A stretch of DNA of 64,000 bases from Rhodopseudomonas faecalis (GTDB taxonomy: Bacteria > Pseudomonadota > Alphaproteobacteria > Rhizobiales > Xanthobacteraceae), in contig NZ_QJTI01000001.1 in assembly GCF_003217325.1 (NCBI RefSeq), forward strand, positions 62,001 through 126,000, in the 5' to 3' direction. The notes under the pieces were generated by a model that was not told the DNA's origin, did no database searches, and saw nothing but the letters and a program-made list of their open reading frames with translations. Shown here piece after piece: positions 8,313-17,072 of the stretch. The number at the start of each line of letters is the position of its first letter. Position 1 is the first letter of the stretch. A program made the translations under genes and the position numbers.

Positions 8313-9140
8313 ATGTCGATCCCCCTGGTCCAGCCGCAAAATGCCAGACTTTCCATTGTCGATCCGATCTGGGAGCGGGTGCGCTCCGAGGCGGAGGACA
8401 TTGTGCGGCGTGAGCCCGAACTGGCTTCCTTCATTTATGCCTCGGTGCTCCATCATGAGCGCCTGGAGGACGCGGTGGTGCATCGCGTGTCTGAACGGCT
8501 CGATCATGGTGCGCTGTCCGGTGATCTGGTCCGCCAGACGTTTGAAGAAGCGCTGCGCGATCAGCCCGATCTCGGCAACGCCTTCCGCGCTGATCTGGTG
8601 GCGGTGTATGACCGCGATCCGGCGACCGCGCGCTTCATTGACGCACTGCTATACTTTAAGGGTTTTCACGCGCTGCAGAGCCACCGGCTTGCGCATTGGC
8701 TGTTCCACAAGGGACGCAAGGATTTCGCGTACTATCTGCAGAGCCGCTCCTCAGAGGTGTTCCAGACCGATATCAATCCGGCGGCCAAGATCGGCCGCGG
8801 CATCTTCCTCGATCACGCCACGGGCCTCGTGGTCGGCGAGACCGCGGTGATCGAAGATGACGTATCGATCCTGCATGGCGTCACGCTCGGCGGTACCGGC
8901 AAGGAGCATGAGGACCGTCATCCAAAGATCCGTCATGGCGTGATGATCGGCGCCGGCGCGAAAATTCTCGGCAATATCGAAGTTGGTCATTGCGCGCGCA
9001 TCGCGGCGGGCTCGGTGGTGGTGAAAGAGGTGCCGCACAACGTCACCGTGGCCGGGGTGCCGGCGAAGGTGGTGGGCGAGGCCGGCTGTGCCGAACCGTC
9101 ACGCACCATGGACCAGATGCTCACCGAACCGGGACTTTAA
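8313..9140 (+). CDS. cysE: Serine O-acetyltransferase
   Basis: A 275-residue enzyme that transfers acetyl from acetyl-CoA to L-serine, the first step of cysteine biosynthesis. The helical N-terminal SATase domain (DPIWERVRSEAEDIVRREPE, FKGFHALQSHRLAHWLFHKG) precedes a left-handed beta-helix of hexapeptide repeats (DINPAAKIGRGIFLDHATG, VSILHGVTLGGTGKEHEDRH, IGAGAKILGNIEVG). Catalytic Asp/His in FLDHATG and His in DRHPKI are present. The ATG at 8313 is chosen; a frame extension to 8220 lacks family similarity. A DUF3126 gene follows, an arrangement I recall as common in this family. Confidence 0.95.
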   Translation: MSIPLVQPQNARLSIVDPIWERVRSEAEDIVRREPELASFIYASVLHHERLEDAVVHRVSERLDHGALSGDLVRQTFEEALRDQPDLGNAFRADLVAVYDRDPATARFIDALLYFKGFHALQSHRLAHWLFHKGRKDFAYYLQSRSSEVFQTDINPAAKIGRGIFLDHATGLVVGETAVIEDDVSILHGVTLGGTGKEHEDRHPKIRHGVMIGAGAKILGNIEVGHCARIAAGSVVVKEVPHNVTVAGVPAKVVGEAGCAEPSRTMDQMLTEPGL

Positions 9141-9160
9141 CGCTATCGGGTTTTCCACGG

Positions 9161-9190
9161 CGCCCGCGCCAAAATGACTGGCAGCGGGCG
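9161..9190 (+). terminator. Weak hairpin after cysE
   Basis: CGCCCGC (9161-9167) pairs with GCGGGCG (9184-9190) across a 16-nt loop. There is no U-run after it, so it may be only an mRNA 3' structure between cysE and the next gene. Confidence 0.3.
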
Positions 9191-9237
9191 CGATCACGGA
9201 CTAAGCATCCGCCAGCACAATCGCATTGGAGATCTCC

Positions 9238-9456
9238 GTGGACGTTCAGGAAGTCAGAAAGCTCGACGCTTACCTCAAACGGGTGTTCGGCAACCCGAAG
9301 ATCCGCGTGGTGCCGCGGCCGAAAAAGGAAGACTCGGCCGAGGTTTATATCGGCGAAGAGTTCATCGGCGTGCTGTTCGTCGACGACGAGGATGACGATC
9401 GCTCGTATCAGTTCCAGATGGCAATTCTGGAAGACGATCTGGCCGACGCCGAGTAA
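9238..9456 (+). CDS. DUF3126 family protein
   Basis: A 72-residue acidic cytoplasmic protein matching the alphaproteobacterial DUF3126 family: KLDAYLKRVFGNPKIRVV, EDSAEVYIGEEFIGVLFVDD and QFQMAILEDDL. Function unknown. The GTG at 9238 is chosen because GGAG lies 6 nt upstream; a TTG at 9226 is in frame but has no ribosome binding site. It sits about 100 bp downstream of cysE on the same strand. Confidence 0.85.
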   Translation: MDVQEVRKLDAYLKRVFGNPKIRVVPRPKKEDSAEVYIGEEFIGVLFVDDEDDDRSYQFQMAILEDDLADAE

Positions 9457-9501
9457 CACCACCACGATGCGCTGCGGTGATCGCCGATGCGATTGCCGCA
9501 G

Positions 9502-9531
9502 CGTGCTGTCGCAATACGTGCTGTCGCAATA
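9502..9531 (+). repeat. 15-bp perfect tandem repeat
   Basis: CGTGCTGTCGCAATA occurs twice back to back (9502-9516, 9517-9531) in the 260-bp gap after the DUF3126 gene. The gap shows nothing else of note. Confidence 0.8.
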
Positions 9532-9716
9532 ACAGTGTCTCGATAATAATCGCTGCGCCTTGTTCGAAGTGCAGCGTGCTGTCTCAGTTCAGAACAGGCC
9601 TGCGCTGCGCGCGATCGCCGCCATCATTTTCCTTACGCATTTGATCCGAAAAAAGCGCGGCGCGGCGTTGCGAGCAGCGTTGCCGTGCGGCGATCGCAAC
9701 CTTGCCGGCTGGCCGC

Positions 9717-10448
9717 TCAGTGCTGCCGATGAACGCTCGACACCCGTGACGTCAGCCGATCGATCGCGGTTGCGACCTCGCGCCACTGCGTCAGCCATTG
9801 CCGCGGAAAGCGGAAGGTCAGGTCGGCACCGCCGACACGGCGTTCGCTGAGGCAGCTGCCCGGCGTCATGCCGTCGCGGGTACAGCGCGCCGCCAGGTCA
9901 GGATCAGTGCCGATGAAAAGGTCTTCGTCGGCATAAGGCGTGCCGGCGCGAAAGGTCTGCCGGCTGAGACCATCGGCGTCGGTCGCCGGCTGACCCGGCG
10001 CAAAATAGCGCGGGTAGATGGTGCGCAGCCGCTGTTCCGGCGACAGCGCGTCGTTATGCGCCGCGATCGACAAAAAGATCCGTTCAGGGAGCCGCGTCTG
10101 ATCGGCGGTTTCCGTGGTGACGTGCTTGGGCTTGTCCGGTGGCTGCAGCGATGGATAGTCGAAGTTCAGATCGACGCGCTCCTGCGGACCGGCGTGCTTT
10201 TGCACTTTGATGCGGAACGCTGCGGTCGGCACGTTGAACAGCGTGCCGCCGATGCTGAGCGGCGTCTCGCCCGGGCCGTCGACGGTCTCGACATGCCAGG
10301 TCGGCCGCAGCAGGTGATAGATGATCGCGATCGCCGCACAGGCGATCACCACCGAGGCGATCAGCGGCCAGCGCTGGCCGTGAGCGGGCTTGCGGTGAGG
10401 GGCAGCGGTGCGAGCGGAAGATGCCAAAGCGGGACTGACCAACAGCAA
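9717..10448 (-). CDS. Single-pass membrane protein, unknown function
   Basis: About 243 residues. A cytoplasmic basic N-terminus is followed by one membrane helix (WPLIASVVIACAAIAIIYHLL) and a periplasmic domain of about 190 residues with conserved-looking blocks such as DLNFDYPSLQPPD and GGADLTFRFPRQWL and two cysteines (ARCTRDGMTPGSCLSE). No family recognised. The start is uncertain: the frame contains no ATG before the helix, and the farthest start is TTG at 10448 without a clear ribosome binding site. It is convergent with the DUF3126 gene. Confidence 0.65.
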   Translation of the reverse strand: MLLVSPALASSARTAAPHRKPAHGQRWPLIASVVIACAAIAIIYHLLRPTWHVETVDGPGETPLSIGGTLFNVPTAAFRIKVQKHAGPQERVDLNFDYPSLQPPDKPKHVTTETADQTRLPERIFLSIAAHNDALSPEQRLRTIYPRYFAPGQPATDADGLSRQTFRAGTPYADEDLFIGTDPDLAARCTRDGMTPGSCLSERRVGGADLTFRFPRQWLTQWREVATAIDRLTSRVSSVHRQH

Positions 10449-10625
10449 AGAGCAGACGAATCAGGGGCGACTATCGCACGCGGGCGCGCGCAGCCGAACG
10501 GTTTTGGGCTGATCGCTGGCTGCAATTGCCGGCGCGGCATTAACCCTTTCTTAAGGATAGGGTGGCGGCCGGGGCGGCGTTCTGCGATTCAAGCACCGGG
10601 ACGGTCGTGGAGCGAGGAAAGCCCG

Positions 10626-10955
10626 ATGTCGCCGGAGACACTGAATCACTTGCTGTCACTGATGATTGGCTTTGCGTTGGCCGGCGCTTTGGTCAGCGCC
10701 TATCAAGCATTTGCGCAGCGCCAGGCGAGCTTTGGCCTGCTGGAGGACCGCGCTTCTCCGCGCGCCTTTGCCGCGGTGCCGTTTTTGGCTTTCGCCGCGC
10801 CGTTCATCATCATGCGTAACACGCTGCGGGTCGACCGCTGCGAGCGCCGCCGCTTTGAATTCGTGATGCTGGCGACGGTGCTGGCCGGGTTTTGGAGCAT
10901 GATGTCCGGCACCGTGGTGGTGATGGTGCTGCGGGCGCTCGGGCTGTTGGGTTAG
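10626..10955 (+). CDS. Small membrane protein, unknown function
   Basis: A 109-residue protein with about three hydrophobic segments (LLSLMIGFALAGALVSAYQAF, FAAVPFLAFAAPFIIMRNTL, FVMLATVLAGFWSMMSGTVVVM). The ATG at 10626 has GAGGAAA at good spacing. The TAG stop is formed by the first bases of the interspersed repeat A copy that follows directly, suggesting that the repeat landed at, or truncated, the 3' end. The gene belongs to no family I recognise. Confidence 0.72.
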   Translation: MSPETLNHLLSLMIGFALAGALVSAYQAFAQRQASFGLLEDRASPRAFAAVPFLAFAAPFIIMRNTLRVDRCERRRFEFVMLATVLAGFWSMMSGTVVVMVLRALGLLG

Positions 10956-11055
10956 AGCTTCTTCGGTTCTGATGGAATCGGAACCGAAGCTCTGACTGGA
11001 TGTTCTGACGCGTTTTCTTGACGCGAACCGGTGTCCACTTCGCTCGAAAACGCGA
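10952..11055 (-). repeat. Interspersed palindromic element A, copy 2
   Basis: TTAGAGCTTCTTCGGTTCTG pairs with CGGAACCGAAGCTC; it is followed by GACGCGTTTTCTTGACGCGA and CCACTTCGCTCGAAAACGC. This is reverse to the copy at 3308-3398 and parallel to 31082-31180. Its first bases supply the stop codon of the gene ending at 10955. Confidence 0.85.
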
Positions 11056-11141
11056 CAAGCTGCGCGCGCGTACCGTCTTGCATCTGGCGGGGCTTGGTGT
11101 AGCCAGGGGGCAGCGTTTCTCCGACCGCAGGACCCCTTGGC

Positions 11142-11672
11142 ATGGCGATCTATGAACTCGACGGGCAGGGCCCGGAACTGCCCGCTGACCAGGACTATTT
11201 CGTCGCCGACTCGGCGGCTGTGATCGGCAAGGTTCGGCTCGGGCAGGGCGCCAATATCTGGTTCGGCGCGGTGCTGCGCGGCGACAATGAGTGGATCGCG
11301 ATCGGCGACGGCTCCAACATTCAGGACAACGCCACCTGCCACACCGACCCGGGCTTCCCGCTGACGGTCGGGCGCAATTGCGTGATCGGCCACAACGTCA
11401 TTCTGCACGGCTGCACCGTCGAGGACGACGTGCTGGTCGGCATGGGCGCGGTGGTGATGAATGGCGCCAAGCTGGCGCGCGGCTGTGTGGTCGGCGCGGG
11501 CGCGGTGATCACCGAGGGCAAGCAGTTCCCGGAGCGTTCGCTGATCATCGGCGCGCCGGCGCGTGCGATCCGCACGCTGGAGCCGGAGCAGGTTGCCGCC
11601 ATGACCGCGGGCGCCGGGTTCTACGTCGCCAACGGCCAGCGCTATCGCAAGAGCCTGAAGAAGATCGGCTGA
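11142..11672 (+). CDS. Gamma-class carbonic anhydrase family protein
   Basis: A 176-residue left-handed beta-helix protein. The hexapeptide repeats and the three metal-binding histidine contexts of the family are visible: DNATCHTDPGFP, and CVIGHNVILHGCTVED with two His. The C-terminal helix (LEPEQVAAMTAGAGFYVANG) closes the trimer fold. It is probably a zinc (or iron) carbonic anhydrase or a related YrdA-like protein in the cytoplasm. The ATG at 11142 begins MAIYELDGQGPELP. It is monocistronic, with a repeat element just upstream. Confidence 0.9.
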   Translation: MAIYELDGQGPELPADQDYFVADSAAVIGKVRLGQGANIWFGAVLRGDNEWIAIGDGSNIQDNATCHTDPGFPLTVGRNCVIGHNVILHGCTVEDDVLVGMGAVVMNGAKLARGCVVGAGAVITEGKQFPERSLIIGAPARAIRTLEPEQVAAMTAGAGFYVANGQRYRKSLKKIG

Positions 11673-12023
11673 ACCACGCACGCTGCGCTCGTCATCGCTC
11701 GCGGTAGCTAGAGCGATGGCGGCTAATTGCATTACATCGCGTTCCAGCAGAATTCCGTGTCGCGGTTTTGCGTTGAGCAAAGCTCGGCGCGTGAGCGCGC
11801 GTCAACGAGAGGGCACCGCTGCTGATCGCTGCGCCGCGAGCATTGGTTCATCAAGCGACGCGGCGTGCGCCAAGCGATGAGACGTGCGCTCAGCGCGCCG
11901 CTTCCGTTTTCCAATTTGAATGAGCTGCCGGCCGTAGTCGGTGACAAGCTTTGCCCGGCGCCAAGCGCTTGGTGGTGCGCGACGCTCATTCGCTGCGCGC
12001 CGCGGTGGCGCGTGCTCATCTGC
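11673..12023. other. Intergenic region, no gene seen
   Basis: About 350 bp between the carbonic anhydrase and the porin terminator. It is rich in GCGC words and contains no frame with a ribosome binding site or conserved-looking protein. Long frames here on the plus strand are continuations of the antisense of the porin gene. Confidence 0.5.
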
Positions 12024-12062
12024 ACAAAGAAAAGCCCCCCGGCGGGGCATCGCCGGGGGGCA
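12024..12062 (-). terminator. Rho-independent terminator of the porin gene
   Basis: CCCCCCGGCG (12035-12044) and CGCCGGGGGG (12051-12060) form a perfect 10-bp stem with a 6-nt loop. On the minus strand it is followed by CTTTTCTTT, a U-rich tract. It ends transcription about 50 bp after the porin stop codon. Confidence 0.9.
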
Positions 12063-12109
12063 CTTGGAGGTTTACAGAAGAAGGAGCGAACTCCTTATCG
12101 GTAAGGACC

Positions 12110-13588
12110 TCAGAAGTTCCGCTGAGCGCGGATCACGCCGGACCAGGTGTCCTGATCCTTGAGTTCGTAGGTCTGACCGGTGGGCTTGGTACCACCCGCA
12201 TTCACCGCAGTGGTCACGCCCGAGTAGTTCTGGTCGAGCTTGGTCCACATCACTTCGCCGGTGAAGGTCAGGTTCTTGACCGGGGTCCAGGCGGTGCGGG
12301 TACCGATCTGGATGATGTTGAAGTCCGGGCTACCGACAACGCCGGTGCCGACCTTGCTCTGCAGAGCCTGGGTGTACCAAGCCTTGCCCTGGCTGCTGTA
12401 TTCCAGCGAGCTGTACGAACCGAAGATCGAGGTCGCCCAGTTCTGGTTCCAGTTGTGGTTGAAGGCGCCGCGGATGCCCCAGGCCTTAGTGGTTTCGATG
12501 CCGCCGTTGGTGGCGAAGATGCCGTCCGCCGCCGCACCGAAGCCGACGCTCTGGTAGGCGAGGCCGCTGCCACCGAACATCGAGAAGGTGTTCACGGTGG
12601 TGCCGCCGATCACGTAACGCGAAGCGCCGTCAGCATAGACCGCGTCGACGTTGATGCTGTCGCCAGCGCCGGTCGGCAGGTTCTTCAGCGACAACGCGGC
12701 CATCACCGCATAGCCCCACTTGTCACCCGGGTGGCCGGTCGACTCGTCGGTCGGCACATAGTACGAGGCACGCACCTGGTGCGCAGCCGCCGCGACCTGG
12801 AACAGGCCCCAGGCCTGGTCGACCCGAACCTGGCCGACGATGTCCGGAACCTGGACGCCGGCGTAGTTGTTCACGCCCGAGCCGAGACCCGCGAGGTAAG
12901 AAGCGGCATCGCCCGCGTAAGCAGCGCCAACGCCGTTGACGTTGAACAGCTGCGACTGACGATAGCGCGACTGGTCTTCCAGCGAGATCGCCGCCGACAC
13001 GCCGTTACCGAACTGCGCGGTGTACGAAATCTGGTTGATGCCGGTCGAGGTGTCGTCGCCGCCGAGCAGGTTCGAGGTGATGTTGCCCGGGGTGCCGTTC
13101 CACGGCGCCGAGAACTGCGACACCGCCTTACCGAAAGTGAAGCCGGCGAACTGCACGAAGGCAAAGAACACGCCGACATCGCCGCCAGCGATGGTCGAGG
13201 TGCTGCTGCCCGAAGTCCAGGTGAACACCGCGTCAAAATAGGTGCGCACCACGCCATATTCGGTGGCGGTGCGGGTGTCGAGGTTGACGCTCTGACGGGT
13301 GCGGAAGATGTAGTCGTTCTTCAGGCGGTTGTCCTGGCCGGCGGCGCCGCTCCAGGCCGGGGTACCGGTCATGCCGGAGGCGTTGAACGCCACTTCGGCG
13401 CGGGTGTAGCCGCCCAGCTTGATGCAGGTGTCGGTGCCGGGGATGTAATAGAAGCCTGCGCCATACAGCGAGCAGACCTTCACATACTCGACCGCCTTGG
13501 CCTTGAGCGGGAGATCCGCCGCCTGAGCGCCAGCAGTGGCGAGCATGGTCGCCGCGGTGCCGAGCATGAGGCCCTTAACAAAATTCAT
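12110..13588 (-). CDS. Porin, alphaproteobacterial Porin_2 family
   Basis: A 492-residue outer-membrane trimeric porin for small hydrophilic solutes. A signal peptide (MNFVKGLMLGTAATMLATAG, then AQA before ADLPLKAK) is followed by the conserved N-terminus VEYVKVCSLYGAGFYYIPGT, CIKLGGYTRAEVAF. Alternating aromatic beta-strands run throughout, and the protein ends in ...VIRAQRNF with the terminal Phe that serves as the outer-membrane assembly signal. The ribosome binding site GGAGG lies 6 nt before the ATG. A leader of about 200 nt and a strong terminator fit a highly expressed gene. A long antisense frame over this gene is an artefact of its codon use. Confidence 0.95.
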   Translation of the reverse strand: MNFVKGLMLGTAATMLATAGAQAADLPLKAKAVEYVKVCSLYGAGFYYIPGTDTCIKLGGYTRAEVAFNASGMTGTPAWSGAAGQDNRLKNDYIFRTRQSVNLDTRTATEYGVVRTYFDAVFTWTSGSSTSTIAGGDVGVFFAFVQFAGFTFGKAVSQFSAPWNGTPGNITSNLLGGDDTSTGINQISYTAQFGNGVSAAISLEDQSRYRQSQLFNVNGVGAAYAGDAASYLAGLGSGVNNYAGVQVPDIVGQVRVDQAWGLFQVAAAAHQVRASYYVPTDESTGHPGDKWGYAVMAALSLKNLPTGAGDSINVDAVYADGASRYVIGGTTVNTFSMFGGSGLAYQSVGFGAAADGIFATNGGIETTKAWGIRGAFNHNWNQNWATSIFGSYSSLEYSSQGKAWYTQALQSKVGTGVVGSPDFNIIQIGTRTAWTPVKNLTFTGEVMWTKLDQNYSGVTTAVNAGGTKPTGQTYELKDQDTWSGVIRAQRNF

Positions 13589-14035
13589 ATCAAACCTCCA
13601 AGTTTGCTTGATGGATCAGCATCGCAGCGACAGCGCCGGCGATGGCTGATCCTCGGTCCCGTTCAGAAAGCTGACGACTTGCCTCGCGTGAGAGCTTTTT
13701 GGTCTGAAACGGAGCGACTTCGAGGTGCCCCCCTCCGTCTGCATCGGGGAACTTACCGGCGGGTTTTGGTGAAGGAAACTATAAAACATAGTGAGCTAAT
13801 GTGTTTCCAGAGTTTTGTTGTTTTCAGGCAACAGTGCCATCCCCTTGTCATAAATGGTCAAAATGGTTCAGAGTGGGCGACAAGTGAGCACCAGGCTGTC
13901 TGTTTTTGCTTTGACTTCCGGCTGCGGGCAGGCTCGGCTATAAAGAGAAAAAATCGACTGTTGATCGATCAAGGGCTGGAACGGGCCTGTTGTCGAAATT
14001 GGCAGTTGGGGGGATATTCGGTGGAGGGATAGGCG
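13589..14035. other. Divergent control region, porin / MarR gene
   Basis: This 447-bp gap is clearly less GC-rich than its surroundings between about 13760 and 13970 (for example GGAAACTATAAAACATAGTG, TTTTTGCTTTGACTTCC). It holds the porin leader and the promoters of both flanking genes. TTGACT at about 13909 and TATAAA at about 13940 are too far apart for a standard promoter, so I do not mark boxes. No gene is seen. Confidence 0.5.
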
Positions 14036-14602
14036 ATGCCGAGTAGGCACAACGCCTCACGCGACGATTTGACCGGACATGATCCGGAGCCGGCCGGTGA
14101 AACGGCCAAGGGCGACGACGCCATGCCCGATCCCCACCGCGATTACGGTCTGTCCCATCAGATCATTTGGGACTTTGTGGCGATCAGCAATCATCTGGAA
14201 GACATCCGGCGATCCTGGGCCAAGCTGTTCGGCATCAGCGGCTCGCAATGGCTGATCGTGATGGCGATCAATGATCTCGACCAAGGGGGCGGTGTGTCGG
14301 TCGGTGAGGTGTCCGCCAAGATCCACGCGGTGTCGACCTTCGTCACCACTCAGACCAAAATCCTGGAAAAGCTTGGCCTGGTGATCCGGCAAACCTCCAC
14401 GGCCGATGGCCGGGTGGTGCTGATGTCGCTGTCGCCATTGGCGCGCCAGCAGATCGCCGACCTGTCGGCGCGCTGGGAGGCGCTGCACGCCTTCATCTTC
14501 CGCGACTTCGACGCCCAATCGATGAGCGATGTCAAGGATAAGCTCGAGATGCTGAAAAAGCGCGCCAAGATCGCGGTGGCGCGGGTCTCCGATGGCATCT
14601 GA
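14036..14602 (+). CDS. MarR family transcriptional regulator
   Basis: A 188-residue winged-helix regulator. The core from about residue 45 to 150 reads DFVAISNHLEDIRRSWAKLF, ISGSQWLIVMAINDLD, VSVGEVSAKIHAVSTFVTTQ, then the recognition helix and wing TKILEKLGLVIRQTSTADGR, typical of MarR proteins; a dimerisation helix ends the protein. The ATG at 14036 has GGAGG 10 nt upstream; an ATG at 14123 is an alternative that would drop a polar 29-residue N-terminus. It is transcribed away from the porin, so it could control the porin, but that is only inferred from position. Confidence 0.88.
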   Translation: MPSRHNASRDDLTGHDPEPAGETAKGDDAMPDPHRDYGLSHQIIWDFVAISNHLEDIRRSWAKLFGISGSQWLIVMAINDLDQGGGVSVGEVSAKIHAVSTFVTTQTKILEKLGLVIRQTSTADGRVVLMSLSPLARQQIADLSARWEALHAFIFRDFDAQSMSDVKDKLEMLKKRAKIAVARVSDGI

Positions 14603-14763
14603 CGCAAGTCGCTAGTTCCAGCCGTTTTGAGAAAAGCGGATGGAGGTTGGTGCTGCTGCTTTTGCGGGCGGCGGTAGCTGATTGCAACCACGTGTTGATT
14701 GCGCGCAAGGCGCGTGTTGTTGCTCGGCGCATCCTCCGCATGTGTTGCCGCAGGAGGTTTTCG

Positions 14764-15147
14764 ATGACCCGATTATTTCTCACGATATCGTCCGCTGCTT
14801 TGGTGTGTGGCGTCAGCGCTGCCTCCGTGGCAGCGAAAACCTGTGAAGCCCCGATCAAGACCGGCGGGACCTGTGTTGCGACCTGTCCCGATGGCTGCGG
14901 CGTTCATGTCAAGAACAAGCCGGCTGCCGGTGAAGATCCGTGTTCGCGCTATTGTTTTGGGAGCGACGGCCGGCAGATCGACAATGTCGTGTTCGACAAG
15001 TCCGGCCGCGCTGTCAATCTGTTCGCGGCGCCAACGGCGCCACAACCTCAACCGCAACCTGTCGCGCCGCCGGCACCGCCGACGACCCAGTGCGACGGCG
15101 GCCCGTTCAACGAGAACTGCACGGTCAAGGCTGTTCCGCGCATCTGA
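14764..15147 (+). CDS. Small secreted protein with cysteine motif and Pro-rich tail
   Basis: A 127-residue protein with a clean signal peptide (MTRLFLTISSAALVCGVSAA, then SVAA before KTCEAPI). The mature part has CEAPIKTGGTCVATCPDGCG, a six-cysteine cluster including DPCSRYC, then a Pro/Gln-rich stretch (PQPQPQPVAPPAPPTTQ) and a final Cys pair (CDGGPFNENC). It is probably periplasmic and disulfide-bonded. Function unknown. AGGAGG lies 6 nt before the ATG at 14764. It is separated from the MarR gene by about 160 bp. Confidence 0.8.
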   Translation: MTRLFLTISSAALVCGVSAASVAAKTCEAPIKTGGTCVATCPDGCGVHVKNKPAAGEDPCSRYCFGSDGRQIDNVVFDKSGRAVNLFAAPTAPQPQPQPVAPPAPPTTQCDGGPFNENCTVKAVPRI

Positions 15148-15333
15148 TGCCTCTGATGCTTCGGCGATCAGCTTGGCTGTGCAATCGACCACGGCAGTTG
15201 CTGTTCAAGCGTCCCGTCAGCTCGCTTTGGCCCCTCCAAAAGCGATGCGGCCAGCCCTTGGGGGAAGGCTGGCCGCCACGATCCGGTCTGGGACGGGGAG
15301 GGGTGGGGTGACCGGGTCGCGTTTCTCCTATTG

Positions 15334-15954
15334 TTACCTGCGCGGCGCGCTGGCGGTGGCGATCGCCGGGCGGGCATCGCCCAGTGCGACCCAGGTGTTG
15401 GGATCGCTCTGCGACTGCCGCTTCACGAAGCGATAGCCAGTCTCGGTCCAGGCCACGATGTCCTCGTTCTGGTTGTCGAGCACGAACTCGCCCTTGTCGC
15501 TCTTGACGGTCAGCACGGCGTGGCCGTCGCCCTTCTTGTCGCGCACCACGGTGATCAGCAGCGCCTCGCGAGGCCAGCCGGCATCGATCAACAGCTTGCG
15601 CTTCAGCAACACGTAGTCTTCGCAATCGCCATAACCGTCGGTCGGCAGCGACCACTTTTCGATCACGCCCCAATGCTCAGCATCGGTGATCGGCTTGATC
15701 GTCTCGTTCACGTAGCGATTGACGCGAACCAAATCCTTCCAGGCGGTCTGCGACATCACCACGTCGCGGGCCTGGCTCGTGCCATTCGGACACTCGGTCG
15801 GATTCTCAGAACAAAATTCCACCCAGCCGATCGGCGCGCGAGCGGTCTCACCCAGGCTCGCATACATCACCCGCTCTGAAGCAACGGACTTGGACGCTGT
15901 CAGGACGAGCGCTGCAATCGCAACCACCGTCCCAAAACTCCTGCTCAAACCCAT
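15334..15954 (-). CDS. Transglutaminase-like cysteine peptidase (BTLCP / LapG-like)
   Basis: A 206-residue exported protein of the bacterial transglutaminase-like cysteine proteinase family (Peptidase_C93), which includes LapG. A signal peptide covers residues 1-26. The catalytic triad is visible: Cys111 in GYGDCEDYVLLK, His145 in GDGHAVLTV and Asp160 in EFVLDNQN. LapG enzymes cleave surface adhesins under cyclic-di-GMP control in other bacteria; whether this one does is inference. The ATG at 15954 directly precedes the signal peptide; a TTG at 16029 would add an implausible leader. A PilZ protein and a PAS protein follow upstream on the same strand. Confidence 0.88.
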   Translation of the reverse strand: MGLSRSFGTVVAIAALVLTASKSVASERVMYASLGETARAPIGWVEFCSENPTECPNGTSQARDVVMSQTAWKDLVRVNRYVNETIKPITDAEHWGVIEKWSLPTDGYGDCEDYVLLKRKLLIDAGWPREALLITVVRDKKGDGHAVLTVKSDKGEFVLDNQNEDIVAWTETGYRFVKRQSQSDPNTWVALGDARPAIATASAPRR

Positions 15955-16285
15955 TGTGGCCCCCGCACTTTTATGGGGACCATCATTTGCACAAACGGCT
16001 TGCGTGGCCGCTAAGTACCGCAAGTACAATTGAGAGAAATATCAATCAAATACGAAACTATATTTGAACCCTACTTGAAACGAATTTGCTTCAAATTGGA
16101 TCGATCGCCATTTGATTCAAATTGTATCTTTAACCAGTAAACGCCCGCCGGATCGGCGGCGTCGCAGTGGCGCCGCGGTGACGTTAACTTTTGCGGGGGG
16201 TGCAAACGGCGGCGCGCCGTCCGCCCCGCGGCCGGCGCAACGCCTTCAAAGGGCGGCAGAATGGGATTTTGGGTGCCGCGGCGCT

Positions 16286-16900
16286 TTACTGCGCGGTAAC
16301 GCTGTTTTCCAGCGTCTCGGCGAGTTGCTCGTGGATGAACTCGAGCGCGAAGCCTTCTTCGAGATGGCGGACCACCCGGGCGTGGACCCGGCCCAGCACC
16401 ACCCGCGAGCGCAGCGGCGGCCGGAACTCGGCCGCGATCGCCGCGCCGGAGCGGGACATGTCGATGATCCGGCAATTGTGGCGGCTGCCGTCTTCCAGCA
16501 TCAAGGTCGCCGCCGGGTTGCGCGGCACGATACGGTCGTGGCGGCGGTCTTCCGGCAGATTGAGGATGTCGCGGTTGGCGAGCCAGGTTAGCTGCGCCGC
16601 CAGCTTGTCGCGCTTGCGCGGCGTGGCGCCGACCGTCATCGCAAAGCCGTTGTCGATGATCCGGGTGATCTTGCCCTCGACGCGGCCGATGTGATCGAGA
16701 TAGGCGATCACGCGATCGCCGACATTGCCGATGCCCGGCGCCAGCATTGCCAGGCCGCCGGGCGACATATTGATCACTTGGCAGGGGAACTCGCGGCGGT
16801 CAGGCAGCATATAGCGCCCGAGCAGGTGCACCTTGACGCGCTGAAAGCGGCGGCGCTCCTCGGTTCCCGGAAACAACGCTTTCTGTTCGGCCAACGCCAT
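16286..16900 (-). CDS. Protein with two PilZ domains
   Basis: A 204-residue cytoplasmic protein carrying two PilZ-like halves. The first has the RxxxR-type motif EERRRFQRVKV (residues 15-24) and NMSPGGLAML (44-53); the second has DRRHDRIVPR (118-127) and IDMSRSGAAIAAEF (146-159). Both keep the arginines and the (D/N)xSxxG motif that bind cyclic-di-GMP in characterised PilZ proteins, so dimer binding in both halves is possible. The start MALAEQKALF at 16900 is preferred over an upstream in-frame ATG at 16960. Some 330 bp separate it from the LapG-like gene downstream. Confidence 0.87.
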   Translation of the reverse strand: MALAEQKALFPGTEERRRFQRVKVHLLGRYMLPDRREFPCQVINMSPGGLAMLAPGIGNVGDRVIAYLDHIGRVEGKITRIIDNGFAMTVGATPRKRDKLAAQLTWLANRDILNLPEDRRHDRIVPRNPAATLMLEDGSRHNCRIIDMSRSGAAIAAEFRPPLRSRVVLGRVHARVVRHLEEGFALEFIHEQLAETLENSVTAQ

Positions 16901-17072
16901 GCTGTCACCCGTTAGCCGGTACCACCCTTGGTCGCAAGCTAGAGCACGCAAGGTTAACACTGCGTTAGCAAGACTGGCACAGTCAATCCGCGTGTCGCGC
17001 CGATGATGTTGATGTGCTTACAAGAAATGATCCCGGGCCGCCGCGTTGCGCAGGGCGATAGAACGAGGTCGC

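Noticed and set aside
11951-14032. A 693-codon open frame on the plus strand over the porin gene
   Set aside because: It is antisense to a clear porin with signal peptide, terminal Phe and terminator. The frame exists because of GC-rich codon use; its sequence is Arg/His/Gly-rich without any domain.
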